NCBI GenBank assembly: GCA_001579985.1
Contig: LRSR01008569.1
Location: 1 to 27,325 of the forward strand
DNA from: Hypsibius dujardini
Lineage: Eukaryota > Tardigrada > Eutardigrada > Parachela > Hypsibiidae
Direction: 5' to 3'
Length of the DNA stretch: 27,325 bases
In this document: piece after piece, positions 1 through 10,235 of the stretch
How positions within the stretch are numbered: the first letter of the stretch is position 1
How the letters are laid out: each line of letters opens with the position of its first letter
Notes under the pieces: model-generated
The model's input: the letters and a program-made list of their open reading frames with translations, nothing else
What the model was told of the DNA's origin: nothing
Databases searched by the model: none
Position numbers and translations under genes: made by a program

Positions 1-330
1 ATCATTTCCTATAGGAATTTATTATAGAAAATGCACCGCGTATTAAGGACATCCGCTTAACACTAACAAACTGGTTTCCACGTAAGAGCTCAACCGGCTG
101 CGACGACCCGATTTTTAACTTAAACTCTCTCAACTAAACGCTCGTTAAACTTGGTGCAGCAATACGGAAGCCTTGCGGTGATATAAATCCGCACTCATCG
201 CTTCGGATAAGAGTCTCGATCATCAATCCGCGAAAAAAGAAAGCGCGCGCCATACACACAGAAGAGGGGCCTTATCTCTGCCCAACAAAAACCACACCAC
301 ATATCAAATTCCTCATCAAAGCTCACACTA
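1..330. other. Unassigned sequence, no gene seen
   Basis: I see no convincing open frame, RNA gene or repeat in this stretch. It is mixed-composition sequence leading into an alternating purine-pyrimidine tract. Confidence 0.5.
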
Positions 331-332
331 CT

Positions 333-541
333 CTGTCTGTCTGTGCGCGCGCGCATGTGTCTGTGTGCGTGCGTGCGCGCGAGTGTGCGCGCGCGTGTGT
401 GTGCGCGCGCGTGTGTGTGCGCCCGTGTTTATGTGTGCGCATGTGTATGTGTGCGCGTGTGTATGTGTGCGCATGTGTATGTGTGCGCATGTATGTGTGT
501 GTGTGCATGTGCGCGCGCGTTTGTGTGCGTGTGCGTGTGGT
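333..541. repeat. Alternating TG/CG low-complexity tract, Z-DNA prone
   Basis: About 200 bases are built almost entirely of TGTG, TGCG, CGCG and TATG steps, so purine and pyrimidine alternate nearly without a break. Open frames on both strands here read as Cys/Val/Arg or Thr/His/Arg repeats and are composition artefacts. Such tracts are the classical sequence class that adopts left-handed Z-DNA under negative supercoiling. That property is inferred from composition. Confidence 0.85.
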
Positions 542-544
542 TAC

Positions 545-886
545 ACGCAGGGCAGAAAAGAATGTAATCAAACTTTCGGCTGACCTCAGCCGGATTGGAA
601 TACTAAGTAGACATGGATGCTCAATCGAAATACCTTAAGATATAACGCGGCTGAAAAAAACGCCTTCGATTCGAGTGGGCCGGATTAGTGTAGGGGGTGA
701 TTTGAAGAGGAGTCGTTCGTGTGACGACTAGGCGCGTAATGAGGTAATTTATATGTCGGTGAGCAGAGTTTGTCGAGGTGGGCAGAGAGAACGGGAAAAG
801 TAATTGCGTTCGCACGATCAGCGAGGTGAGAGGTTGCAAAGATCTTACACGCACAAAAGATGCGAGAGATTCGATGCTCACTTGAG
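545..886. other. Unassigned sequence before the large foldback
   Basis: No supported gene. Short open frames here have no recognisable protein signature. Confidence 0.4.
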
Positions 887-1740
887 GAGTTATTCAAGTT
901 TCAAATTCAGAATCACTTGGACTTGTTTTTTTCATCAAGACCTATTCAAGTGATGAATATAAAAATTATTTCACCGTCATAGACAGGCGAAATTATTTTT
1001 GATGAAATTTCAAAATCGGAAATGGTCCCACTGTATTTACCGCTGGGCGCAATCGATTGATTGCTTGATCTAAAGCCATCTGCTTTCGCATTTGGTTATT
1101 TATTGATTGACTGGCCTTGTTTGACTGCAAAATTCGATTGATTGGTTGATTGTGACTGGAACGAACAGCTGTCGATTAACAACAATCGTTTTATTGGCTG
1201 CGCCGCTGATTGATTGTTTGATGATAAATTTTCTGCCATTTCGTTCGGTATTGAGTGTTCTTGATTTAATTATCACCGAATATCCCGGCTCTCACACATA
1301 CCCGGAGGGGATATAGGTTTCATTCAAACAGCTTGCGGTGCAGTGAGACGGAATTCATTGAAGACGAAGAACTACTTTTCTCCAGTGAAGCAGGCGAGCA
1401 CGTTCTTGCAGAAGCTCATTTGAACGATTACTGTTATTTGACAGGAGCTCTTCGTCCTTGTGACGAATCACAATCAATCAATCAATCAATCAATCGATCG
1501 AGGCCAGTCTATCAACAATCAATTAAAAGGCGGAAGCAGATGGCTTCAGATCAAGCAATCAACTGAATGCATCAAGCGGTAATGTGAATGCAATGGGACG
1601 GTTTCCAACTTTAAAATTTCACCAAAAATAAATTCGCCGGTTTATGGCGGTGAAATGATTTTTCATATTCACCACTTAAATAGGACTTGATAAAAAAAAT
1701 ATGTCCAAGTGGTTCTGAATTCGACACTTGAATAACTCAC
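887..1740. mobile_element. Large foldback element with about 300-bp inverted arms
   Basis: The sequence from 887 (GAGTTATTCAAGTTTCAAATT) returns as a diverged reverse complement ending at 1740. The match runs for more than 250 bases with small indels: CACTTGGACTT, TTTCACCG, GGCGAA, GATTGCTTGATCT and AAGCCATCTGCTT all recur in inverted order. Both arms carry internal ATTG/CAAT tetranucleotide runs. The arms extend to about 1195 and from about 1425, leaving a loop of roughly 230 bases. No transposase is visible. It is either one foldback transposon or two head-to-head copies of a non-autonomous element. Confidence 0.75.
1323..1475 (+). other. Open, coding-like segment in the foldback loop
   Basis: The loop has an acidic open frame (residues such as ETEFIEDEELLFSSEAGEH) without an ATG. 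A CAG at 1329-1331 could act as a splice acceptor. It may be a captured exon fragment or chance. I do not recognise the protein, and part of it overlaps the inner edge of the right arm. Confidence 0.15.
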
Positions 1741-1742
1741 CA

Positions 1743-2700
1743 AATTAGCTCACTGTTCGCTCGCTAACAGATTAAGCGAACGGATATTTGCATTTGCAGA
1801 CAACCCGCCCACGCAGACACGCAAACACGCAGACACGCAGACACTACACACAGCGGAGTGACGATAAACGTAAACTTGCGCGACCCGCTGCTTCGGAAGG
1901 AAGGAAGGAAGGAAGTGAGAGAGAGTTGAGAATGAGATAGAAAAAAAAACACAATCAACGGAGGAAAAAAGTGTGCAACTCCGCAGCGTGACTAACGGGT
2001 GGGAGTTTTCATGTAGCCGCCAGTAGATATGCTCACTCAGTTACACTCCTAACAAGACACTGTAAAATCTTCGCCGCGCAAGTAAGAAAAAATAAATAAA
2101 ATAAGCAAGACAGAATAATCTTAATGGAATGTTTTTTTATACGTTAATTAAATAAATTATTCTAGAAAAATGATCCTCGTAGGTGTTATTCGTCCCTGAC
2201 TCGTGTCTGACACTGCGAAGAGACGGATAAAAATATCGGGGCAAAAGGTATTGAGTAATTAGGAAATGAGGTGGCTGAATTTTTCATTTTCCACAATAAA
2301 TGATAAAGTTGAAATTATTGCGATAAAAAAAAAAAAAACTCAAAAAAATTCTGGACGGCGAATACATTTTGAAGAACTTAAATTATTTTAACAAGGAACA
2401 CGATAATAAAAACCGAAATTCTTACACTGAAAAAAAAACTCGGGAAAAAGTGGGAAATTACACAAGAACCTGAAATTTTCGGTTGATCCCGAAAAAATAA
2501 ACTAAAATTCGATTCAACGAAATAAGAAACTTGAATTTTTAATTTTTTTTTGAAAAATTGAAAACAAAATCGAGTCATCCGTTCTTCCGCAGATCTTGTA
2601 TTTCCTAATTCTCATTGACAATTAATAATTAAACCGGCGCGAAAGACTCACCGACAACAGACGGACGCGCCCCGAAACCGGTCCTCCAATTTTTCCAACG
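1743..2700. other. A/T-homopolymer-rich intergenic sequence
   Basis: There is a short GGAA array near 1897-1915, a small CAGACACG array near 1815-1850, and many A-runs and T-runs (for example 2325-2340 and 2538-2553). No supported gene. Confidence 0.5.
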
Positions 2701-2715
2701 ATTTTCGTCAATGAG

Positions 2716-2903
2716 ATGCCCTCTACACAATCCGCCGCAGACAATGACACAGTTGTGGTTCGCATTCAACAACGAGAGATATTTTTTGAAAGAGTTGCTC
2801 TCTCACGCGATAATGATGGAACAGCGCGACGCGAGCTCAACTGTGACACCCGCGAACAAGAAGAGCAAAGAGAGTTCAGCAACATCTCATCTAACGGTGT
2901 CTG

Positions 2904-2934
<31 letters not shown>

Positions 2935-3282
2935 TGCGCGCGCACACAAACACACACACACACACGCGCGCGCGCACTTGTACTAGACGTAAGTACCGGG
3001 TACGCCACTTTAATCGTACAGCGTTTTACAGCCGAGCAGTCGCCTCGAGAGAGAAAGCGAGAGATCGGGGGGGGGCCGGTTAAGAGGGAAAATGAAAATT
3101 CAATTTCGATAGGTCGAAAGTTCGTACCGGGTGAAGGAATGCTTTTGACGGGTGAGGGAATGCTTTTGAGAGAAATTTCGCCACGCCCACGCGCGCAGAG
3201 TGTAAACATTGAAGAAAAAAGGTTAACTCCAGATTCTTTGGCCTGTAACAAACAAATGTGTGTGTGGCAGTGTGACGAGTAG
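2716..3282 (+). CDS. Possible hypothetical ORF or first exon, very uncertain
   Basis: An ATG-initiated frame of 188 codons begins MPSTQSAADNDTVVV. The first 60 or so residues have mixed, protein-like composition rich in Glu, Arg and Asp. The frame then runs through a CA/CG dinucleotide array (2909-2978), reads as His-Thr repeats, and continues to a stop at 3280-3282. A reasonable splice donor, CCCG|GTAAGTG, lies shortly downstream near 3332 but beyond the stop. The N-terminal part could be a genuine first exon, but I recognise no family and found no partner exon. It is listed because it is the most coding-like ATG frame in the left third. Confidence 0.15.
2909..2978. repeat. (CA)n/(CG)n dinucleotide array
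   Basis: Alternating CACACA and CGCGCG runs, broken by an AAACAC interruption. This is a second Z-DNA-prone tract, similar in type to the one near 333-541. Confidence 0.9.
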
Positions 3283-3339
3283 TCACTGAGAAATGACAAT
3301 TCTAATTTTGTCTCAAAAGCATTCCCCAACCCGGTAAGT

Positions 3340-3745
3340 GTGCCCCATGTATGTAACGGTGAAATATGATGGTACGTTGATAAGGGCTAAACTGACCAGC
3401 GGGCGGTACTGCATTTATATAGACCACACAATCGTCTTTGATTTCCATATCAATCGATCACTCTCTTGGGGCAAATCGCTCGCGCTCGTCAAGGAAAGCC
3501 AAGACCGGGTCTCATAACTGTTTCCACTTTCCACCTAAAGAAAAAAAAAGAGAAACGAGACCAAACGGCATTTCCACTATGAGAGTACGCAAGGCGTACG
3601 CTTCACAGGTACGTACTCGAGCTGATTCATCACAAATTCAAATTCACAATTTGCACACGAAACGCTGGATGGATGGATGACTCCTTGTTCGTGTGTCGCA
3701 ATCGAAAATTGTCGTCATCCTTGGGCCACGCGTGTAGCAAGGTCC
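3340..3745. other. Unassigned sequence
   Basis: No gene supported. A short GGATGGAT run is present at 3667-3678. Confidence 0.4.
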
Positions 3746-3911
3746 CTCCCTGCCTCCCTGTCTCCCTGCCTCCCTGCCTCCCTGCCTCCCTGCCTCCCTA
3801 CCTCCCTGCCTCCCTGCCTTCCTGCCTCTCTGCCTCCCTGTCTCCCTGCCTCCCTGCATCCCTGCCTCCCTGCCTTCCTGCCTGCCTTCCTGCCTCCCTG
3901 CCTCTCTGCCT
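3746..3911. repeat. (CCTCCCTG)n octanucleotide array
   Basis: About 20 copies of the 8-mer CCTCCCTG with sporadic C-to-T changes (CCTTCCTG, TCTCCCTG, CATCCCTG). Pro/Ala/Ser/Leu and Gly/Arg/Glu repeat frames on the two strands are artefacts. One strand is strictly pyrimidine-rich apart from one G per unit. Confidence 0.9.
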
Positions 3912-4309
3912 GGTCGTATAGCTTATACCGTTTCTCTCTCCCAATTTTTTCAGGGAAGGGATGTTGCCTGATTATTCGCTCTCGTTTCGCACCCATTCGC
4001 CAGATGGACTTCCCCAGTGCTTTGTCATTTAAAATTGACTAAAACTCAACACGTGACTAGGCGTCTCATTTTTCATTTTCAATCATTTAATTCAATATAA
4101 AATCATATTTTTTGGCTCACTCTAAATCGCTGTTTGAATTGTTAAACACCATTCAAAACTTATGTTCACGGCTTAGCACGTCTTTCTGCAAGGAATAAAT
4201 GGGCAAAATCCCTGTTCCCGGATTCCCATGCATCCCGTTTCCCATTGATCGATGAATGACTCAATATACACGCACGGTTTCGGACAGAAATCCGATACTG
4301 TTCCCAACG
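3912..4309. other. Unassigned sequence
   Basis: Moderately AT-rich with no gene or repeat that I can support. Confidence 0.4.
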
Positions 4310-4515
4310 CCCTACCGGAAAACATTATCCGAAATACAGTTCCAATCAATTCAAATTAACTATTTTAAATATCGTTCCAAATTGAGTCCCACCCACTAAC
4401 CCTACCGGAAAACACTATCCGAAATACAGTTACAATCAATTCACATTAACTACCCTACCGGAAAACATTATCCGAAATACAGTTCCAATCGAAAACGGTT
4501 ACATTAACTATCCTG
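4310..4515. repeat. Three-copy irregular tandem repeat, core about 53 bp
   Basis: The core CCCTACCGGAAAACATTATC followed by CGAAATACAGTTCCAATC starts at 4310, 4400 and 4453. Spacings are 90 and 53. The first unit carries an extra segment of about 37 bases before the next core. Confidence 0.8.
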
Positions 4516-5285
4516 ACTACTGATTACTGTCCCAACAGCGCAATAAAGCAGCTTTTTAGTCCTTGAAGTGGAAAGTGAACTAACGAATTACCATTTATCG
4601 CATCAACTTTATTGGGACTTACTGTACGTGAGTCACACGTGAGAAGGGCGACGGTTCAATTCCCGAACTAGAACTTTTTCCCATTTTTTCCATTTTTTTC
4701 TCCTTCACCCCTAGAGGTCGGATGGTCATGCCAAATCGTTTTGTTATCAAGGAGGGAGCATATGGGTGATCAAGGAGGGAGCATTTGGGGAAGACGGACC
4801 ATTGGTTAACCAAGTGAGGTCAAGTCTAGAATTGTAGCTGTTTTTGCATCTCATTTTGGGCATGATTTATATAGATTTTCCGTTTTGAGAACCAAAAAGG
4901 ATTTCAACTGAGGTTCGAATTAGTGTAATTTTTTTCGCTAGGGTCGTGTGATCTGGGACCTTCCTCCTTCGATCGATGTCTGTGTTTTCCGGACTGGGCG
5001 ACCGGGGGGAAAGAGGCAGCCATTATATTAAAAGGTGCTTGGTGATGATTTGATTATCGACCAAGCAGTCAGTTAGGTTGTCGTCGCGAGCAAGCCGCGC
5101 ACGTGCAAACTTCCTGTCCGACTGACTTACGTGAGTCATATTTCTCCTTCCCGCGCGCTCAATCCATAAAACGTGCTGCACCTCCGCCCAATTTTGCGTA
5201 TCGATTTACGAGGAAGGGGCTTGTTTTTCATGTGACGGCCGTGTGTAACGTACGATCAATAGGTACCTGCAGATTGTGAACGGTG
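4516..5285. other. Unassigned sequence with a possible core promoter
   Basis: A 23-bp tandem duplication (ATCAAGGAGGGAGCAT) is at about 4747-4790. A TATA-like TATATTAAAA at 5024-5033 is followed by GTCAGTTAG near 5068. A strong donor-like AC|GTGAGTCAT occurs near 5150. These could be a promoter and 5' untranslated exon of an unidentified plus-strand gene. No coding exon was found to go with them. Confidence 0.25.
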
Positions 5286-5714
5286 CTGTATGTTGATGAG
5301 AGAAGGCAATGAATCAATCAATCGACTGATCGAATCAATCAATCAACTGATCGAATTTGTGCGTCAAGAAATTCCGCTTAATCAATCAATCAATGGCTGC
5401 CAATTTGCTCTTAAATTTCAACCAATCACCGACGCAGTGCATCCGATTGTCCAGTCAACCGATAACTGGAGGGGGTGGGGCTTAACCGTCCCTTGCGATA
5501 GGGAGATGACGGTACTGCAAAGAGTCTCACGAGACGGAAGTGGCGTGTCCACTCTCTTCACTCACAGTCGTTTACGTTTAATTACTCTGGCCTACTCCCA
5601 ATCGATGAGATAATTTGAATTGGAGGAAAATTCAATTCGAAAAATCATCGACCGTCAAGCGATCGAATTGTTAAAACCAATCCGAGGATCGAGTTTATGG
5701 CGGGGGGAGGGGCG

Positions 5715-5960
5715 CTGGGGTGACTGCCCGTGCTTAATTAATTAATAATCATCATAATAAATAAATCATAATAATAATAATAATAATAATATTTAATTAA
5801 TTAAAAATAATCAAAATAATAAATAAATAATCATAATAATAATAATAATAAATAACTAATTAATAATATTAATTAATAAATTAAAAATAATAATCATAAA
5901 ATTGAATAAATAGATATTATTATTATTATTAATAGTAATATGGATAAGAATAATTAATCA
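5715..5960. repeat. (AAT)n-rich trinucleotide/tetranucleotide tract
   Basis: About 230 bases of AATAAT, AATTAATT and ATAAATAA. No coding capacity. Confidence 0.85.
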
Positions 5961-6455
5961 ATTTTTAAAAGGTTGACGCACTCTAATTTTTATTAGGCTG
6001 CAGTGGGAACAAAACAAGTCTCCATTGTTCCGATCAATGAAAACGAACGAAAAAATTGGTAAAGTCGTCAAAGAAAAATTGTCATGTTATTGCTTTTTTT
6101 CCCAGACTCAAAAAGTTTGTGATGGGAGGAAGGTACATTTTTTTAGCATCGAAGAATCAGTTCGGATTTGCTTCCGGACATAAACGGGTGAAAACGGTGA
6201 GGAGGATGCCGATGGAGCCGACAGACGATTACCGGCGCAAACGAACGGACGACAGTCAAGGCAAATAAGCGCTCAATCGGTTTCAGCGTAAGCGAAATTG
6301 ACATTTGTCGCTCCAGCCGTGCAAAAATCACAAGACCGACTCATCCCATCACTCTCATCAACAGGAACACCCGGATTACACCATCCCTGGTCTGTCCGTT
6401 GTCCTTTCCCCATTTACCGAGTCATCCCCGGCGTACGTCGTGCATAATCCCGACC
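5961..6455. other. Unassigned sequence
   Basis: An open frame with no ATG at its beginning covers 6056-6268 and reads basic (GHKRVKTVRRMPMEP). A TTTTTTTCCCAG acceptor-like motif precedes its second half. I cannot connect it to any gene and do not call it coding. Confidence 0.3.
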
Positions 6456-6690
6456 ACAAGCAGACACACAGACAGACAGGCACAGACAGGCACAAACAGG
6501 CAAACAGAGACATAGGCAGACAGGCACAGACATACACAGACAGACAGACACAAACAGACAGGCACAGACACAGACACAGACAGTCAGACAGACAGGCACA
6601 AACAGGCGCAGACAGGCACAGACACAGACAGGCACAGACAGACACAGACAAGCAGAGACAGGGACAGACAGGCACAGACGATTACAGTGT
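6456..6690. repeat. (CAGA)n/(CAGGCA)n array
   Basis: Degenerate CAGACAGGCACAGACA repeats. Both strands stay open through it, reading as Thr-Asp-Arg-Gln or Cys-Leu-Ser-Val repeats, which are artefacts. Confidence 0.9.
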
Positions 6691-7216
6691 CTTCCTGTTG
6701 ACTCAACCGGGCCAACGAACTGATGCGCAAATTTGAGGTGTGTCTGATGGAAGATATGTTTTCCCAGGGATCGGAGGATGTGTTTTCCCGCGGATCGAGA
6801 CATGAATGATTTTGACGACGGAGACGTGGAATTTTTTGTTATTACCCTCATTTCGTAATCATCCGTGCGTGGACCGGGGAAGGAGAGATTGGGAAACTGG
6901 AAGACGTTACATCTCTAAAAATCAAAGGACGCACTAGGCGTGTTTGTCTAGACAATTTTCCTTCGCTTGCTGTCGGGTTCCGGTATCACGCTATCTGCAG
7001 TCAACAACAGTGGCCATAATAAATATAAATAATACAGTCTTCGAAATAACTATTACAGCTGAAAATAAACGATAATAATAATAAAAGAAGGTGTAAATGT
7101 AATACAAAAATGTTACGCAAATGTGATTTGTGACTGTGCGAAAACAGCTGATAAATGTTACAGCTCCATCTGCCACATGAAGATACGTGTAGAAGATACG
7201 TGTAATGTAAACCTCT
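6691..7216. other. Unassigned sequence leading into the satellite
   Basis: No gene supported. A short direct repeat, AGATACGTGTA, occurs twice near 7180-7204 just before the satellite. Confidence 0.4.
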
Positions 7217-7808
7217 TCTATATGGAATACCTCGTTTATAATGAACTTTCCATCTGCACCGATTTCGTCCTATACATATAACATAGGGGTGCGAAACTTA
7301 ATGTAAATATTCCCTCTATATGGTATGTTGAACAAATTTCGCGGTCAACCATGTAAAACGCACCTCTATATGGAATACCTCGTCTATATTGAACTTTCCA
7401 TCTGCACCGATTTCGTCCTACACATATAACATAGGGGTGCGAAACTTAATGTAAATATTCCCTCTATATGGTATGTTGAACAAATTTCGCGGTCAACCAT
7501 GTAGAACGCACCTCTATATGGAATACCTCGTTTATAATGAACTTTCCATCTGCACCGATTTCGTCCTATACTTATAACATAGGGGTGCGAAACTTAATGT
7601 AAATATTCCCTCTATAAGGTATGTTGAACAAATTTCGCGGTCAACCATGTAAAACGCACCTCTATATGGAATACCTCGTCTATAATGAACTTTCCATCTG
7701 CACCGATTTCGTCCTATACATATAACATAGGGGTGCGAAACTTAATGTAAATATTCCCTCTATATGGTATGTTGAACAAATTTCGCGGTCAACCATGTAG
7801 AACGCACC
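7217..7808. repeat. 148-bp satellite, four copies with alternating variants
   Basis: Unit starts at 7217, 7365, 7513 and 7661 (TCTATATGGAATACCTCG) are spaced exactly 148 bases apart, and the array ends at 7808. Copies 1 and 3 share CCTCGTTTATA near the start and ATGTAAAACG at the end. Copies 2 and 4 share CCTCGTCTATA and ATGTAGAACG. The array is therefore better described as two copies of a 296-bp dimer. CTCTATATGG occurs twice per unit, suggesting an older internal duplication. Confidence 0.97.
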
Positions 7809-7982
7809 TCCCCTAAACTGAATTCGACATTCTTCATTGAACATTTTCGACGAAATCCCTCTGGTTTCTTACTTTTAATCTTTCCTGCAAGCCACTGCCG
7901 TCTTTATCTGCGCATTGAGCTGCATGTGTTAGTTTTTGTACCTTCTAAATTTTGTTAAAATGGCACCGATTGTTGAAGTAAA

Positions 7983-8129
7983 ATGCTGGCAAAGGAGCTA
8001 ATTCTTGTCCAGAAAATTTTGCTGTTGAAGGATCTCGGTCATACGAAACAAAATGCTGCGGCGGCTAAATACGGAATTTCTACAAGCACTGACTTTTATT
8101 GGGAGGAATTTCGCCAAAATAATAAATAA
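7983..8129 (+). pseudogene. Helix-turn-helix remnant of a pogo/Tigger/CENP-B-like transposase
   Basis: A 48-codon frame from ATG 7983 to TAA 8127-8129 reads LVQKILLLKDLGHTKQNAAA followed by AKYGISTST. The pattern KxxIL+DL, then AAAKYGIS followed by small residues, is the N-terminal Psq/CENP-B-type HTH typical of pogo/Tigger transposases. The usual residues after the recognition helix are replaced by DFYWEEF and a stop, and no DDE domain follows; the next 130 bases are AT-rich repeat. Family assignment is by motif memory only. It is a decayed fragment, not an active transposase. Confidence 0.4.
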
Positions 8130-8262
8130 TTAAATAATTAAATTAAATTGTCAAAAAACTAATTTAAATTAAATTGTTAAAAAAAATTAAATTAAATTGT
8201 CAAAAAATTAATTTAAATTGTTAAAAAATTAAATTAAATTAAATTATTTATAAATTATACAC
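8118..8262. repeat. (AATTAAATT)n AT-rich array
   Basis: Repeats of AATTAAATTAAATTGTCAAAAAA-type units lie between the transposase remnant and the 3' end of TRMT5. Confidence 0.8.
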
Positions 8263-8296
8263 CCGCTGCCAAGAAAATTAAATATAAAACCGAAAA

Positions 8297-8876
8297 CTAA
8301 CCCGAGATGTCCTCTTCCTCCCGTATGAGGATACTTTCAGTTGAACTGACTAGGGTTTCTTCTCTCGCAGCAGTTAGGAGTTCCCAAGGAAGAAGGAACC
8401 GCAACCGGATCATGTCTTTCGACGGAGCGACTTGTCGTACAAAATGTCGATCTATCGCGTGCCTGTCCATTTTCCAGCCAATATTCCGGTCTAACCGATC
8501 AACCGGCACGCCCCTGGGATCATCAGTCTTATCGAAGCAGTAGAGGTGTACCGTCGGAAGAGAACTCCGGTCAGCGGGAACATCCGACTCGCTGCCGTGA
8601 AAGAGTCCCCGGAAGACGTCTACAAACTCCTCCGCCAGTGCCGGCAGATTCATCACTATGTGGATGGACGCGTTGGGGTTGCATTTCCACTGCAAAATCA
8701 TATCGTCTTTCACGACTGTCCGGATGAAGTCCCTTCCGTCGAGGTTGTAGGCCGTCACTTGGTTGCCGACTTTGTTCAGCGTAATATTCTACAAAAACAG
8801 ACGAAGAAACAGTCAAACAGACAAACAGACAATCAAACAGACAGTCAAACAAACAGTCAAACAGACAGACAGTCAA

Positions 8877-8920
<44 letters not shown>

Positions 8921-9007
8921 TCAAACAGACAGACAGACAGACAGACAGAATGACAGACAGACAGACAGGCAGAAAGGTAGGTAGACAGGCAGGCAGAAAG
9001 GTAGGTA

Positions 9008-9042
<35 letters not shown>

Positions 9043-9581
9043 TTAGTGGAACGGAAATGGGAAATTACTTTAAGAAGGTAATCGTAGGAGACCGGGTTGA
9101 GATCATTAGCTAAGACCGTGCATCCCCTTTTGCCGGCGGGAACGGCGAACGGTCCGATTCCGGCGAAAACGTCATACATCAATGCATTGGACGGGATTTC
9201 CTGCGTGAGACGTTCGTGTTCCCTGCCGAGACGAGGATTCCAGTAGACGTGCGCGTAGTCCAAGTGGAAGGTGCAGGCGTTCTCTTTGACCACCGTCTGG
9301 AGGTCCTCACTCCCGGCTAACACCTCGTAGGAGATGTTGCGGAATTCGTTGTCGATCACGTTGGTTTTGTTGATCACACTGCGGCAGCAGGGAATTTTAT
9401 CCAGGATAACTTCGCCTGGAACACAATCAGTCAGCTAATTGAAACAAAGTTTTAATTTTAGTTAATTTGCTTTAGCTTTTTTATTTTCGTCCAGTTTTCC
9501 CTTGCCTGAATAAACTGACTGATAAAAAGCTAACCAATCAATCATTCGATCAATCACTCAATCAGTCAGTCAATCAATCAG

Positions 9582-9632
<51 letters not shown>

Positions 9633-10207
9633 GCCAATCAATGAGGAACCGAACAGTTCCAACGAAAGTGCACAAATCAACCAATCAACCTACCGACCAC
9701 TTGCTTGAACGCATCATGTTCCGGCCGTAAATTCAAGTGGACAATATGGCCCACCGTGCTGAAACCCGCCACATTCGGCCCGTCATCTCCGATGATAGCC
9801 TGCAGGATCTCCCCCGACGTCCAATTCTCCCACGACAAATGGATGGTCTTAAGAAAAAAGGCGTCCGCCGAGACGCCGAGTTCCATCAAGCGATCTTTCG
9901 CGTCAATTTCTTCCCACGCGGCAACTTTATCCGGGTCGAAGACTGCGATCCGCATACCCGGCTCCTCCGGAAGGTATTGGAAGGCTTTGATTTTGGCCAG
10001 TCGAATGGTTTGGGCTTTCAGGCCGGCTAGGATGTCTGGGATGGAGATGAGGTGCGACTTCAAACGGAGGCAAGGAACGTCGACTTCTTTTTTAAAAGCG
10101 TTTTTGTCGAGTTTTTTCATCCCACGAACGGTGATCGGAGGTGCGAGGGCGGACGACATCTTTCGAATAAATCGGATGGGGAAATTGATGGTCTTCAATA
10201 GATGCAT
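8297..10207 (-). CDS. TRMT5: tRNA (guanine37-N1)-methyltransferase, TRMT5/Trm5 family
   Basis: Trm5 methylates N1 of G37 in tRNAs, using S-adenosylmethionine, to prevent +1 frameshifting. Exons on the minus strand are 10207-9694, 9415-9069 and 8788-8297, with donors GTAGG and GTAAT, acceptors CCAG and GTAG, and phases 1 and 0. The product is 450 residues (human about 509). Visible signatures: VRGMKKLDKNAFKK near residue 27, GHIVHLNLRPEH near residue 155, VYWNPRL at 228-234, SAM motif DVFAGIGPF at 253-261, ANDLNP at 274-279, and the motif IV-like MNLPA at 333-337. ATG 10207 is chosen over ATG 10159 because residues 1-17 are basic and hydrophobic, like a mitochondrial presequence. The frame is open upstream to a TTG but has no earlier ATG. 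Intron 1 holds a CAAT array and intron 2 a CAGA array. Confidence 0.95.
8799..9042. repeat. (CAGA)n and (GGCA)n array in TRMT5 intron 2
   Basis: AAACAGACAAACAGACAGTC-type repeats pass into AGGCAGGCAGG. Coding-like frames across it that join TRMT5 exon 2 to Cys-Leu-Pro-Ala repeats are read-through of the intron. Confidence 0.93.
9535..9645. repeat. (CAAT)n array in TRMT5 intron 1
   Basis: AATCAATCAATC repeats, with the purest part at about 9581-9632. Confidence 0.93.
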
Positions 10208-10235
10208 TGAGCGTGGGGAGCTCTGGAGGAAAATG

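Noticed and set aside
323-638. Overlapping open frames in all directions (Cys/Val/Arg or Thr/His/Arg-rich)
   Set aside because: They come from the alternating TG/CG tract. There is no start context, no protein-like composition and several frames are open at once.
3644-4042. Long frames reading Pro/Cys/Leu or Gly/Arg/Glu repeats
   Set aside because: They are translations of the CCTCCCTG octanucleotide array.
5024-5160. TATA box, initiator and first exon of a gene
   Set aside because: The motifs are suggestive, but the spacing from TATA to the TCAGTT initiator-like site is about 45 bases rather than about 30, and no coding exon follows. Left as a note.
6376-6851. 145-residue and 143-residue frames across 6.3-6.85 kb
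   Set aside because: They are dominated by CAGA/CAGG repeat translation on both strands.
7217-7808. CRISPR array
   Set aside because: The units are contiguous 148-bp copies with no unique spacers, and the setting is eukaryotic.
8571-9377. 268-residue frame containing a TRMT5 segment joined to Cys-Leu-Pro-Ala repeats
   Set aside because: The TRMT5 homology stops at a good donor (9069/9068) and resumes at 8788. The middle is intronic CTGT repeat and the end is out of the TRMT5 frame.
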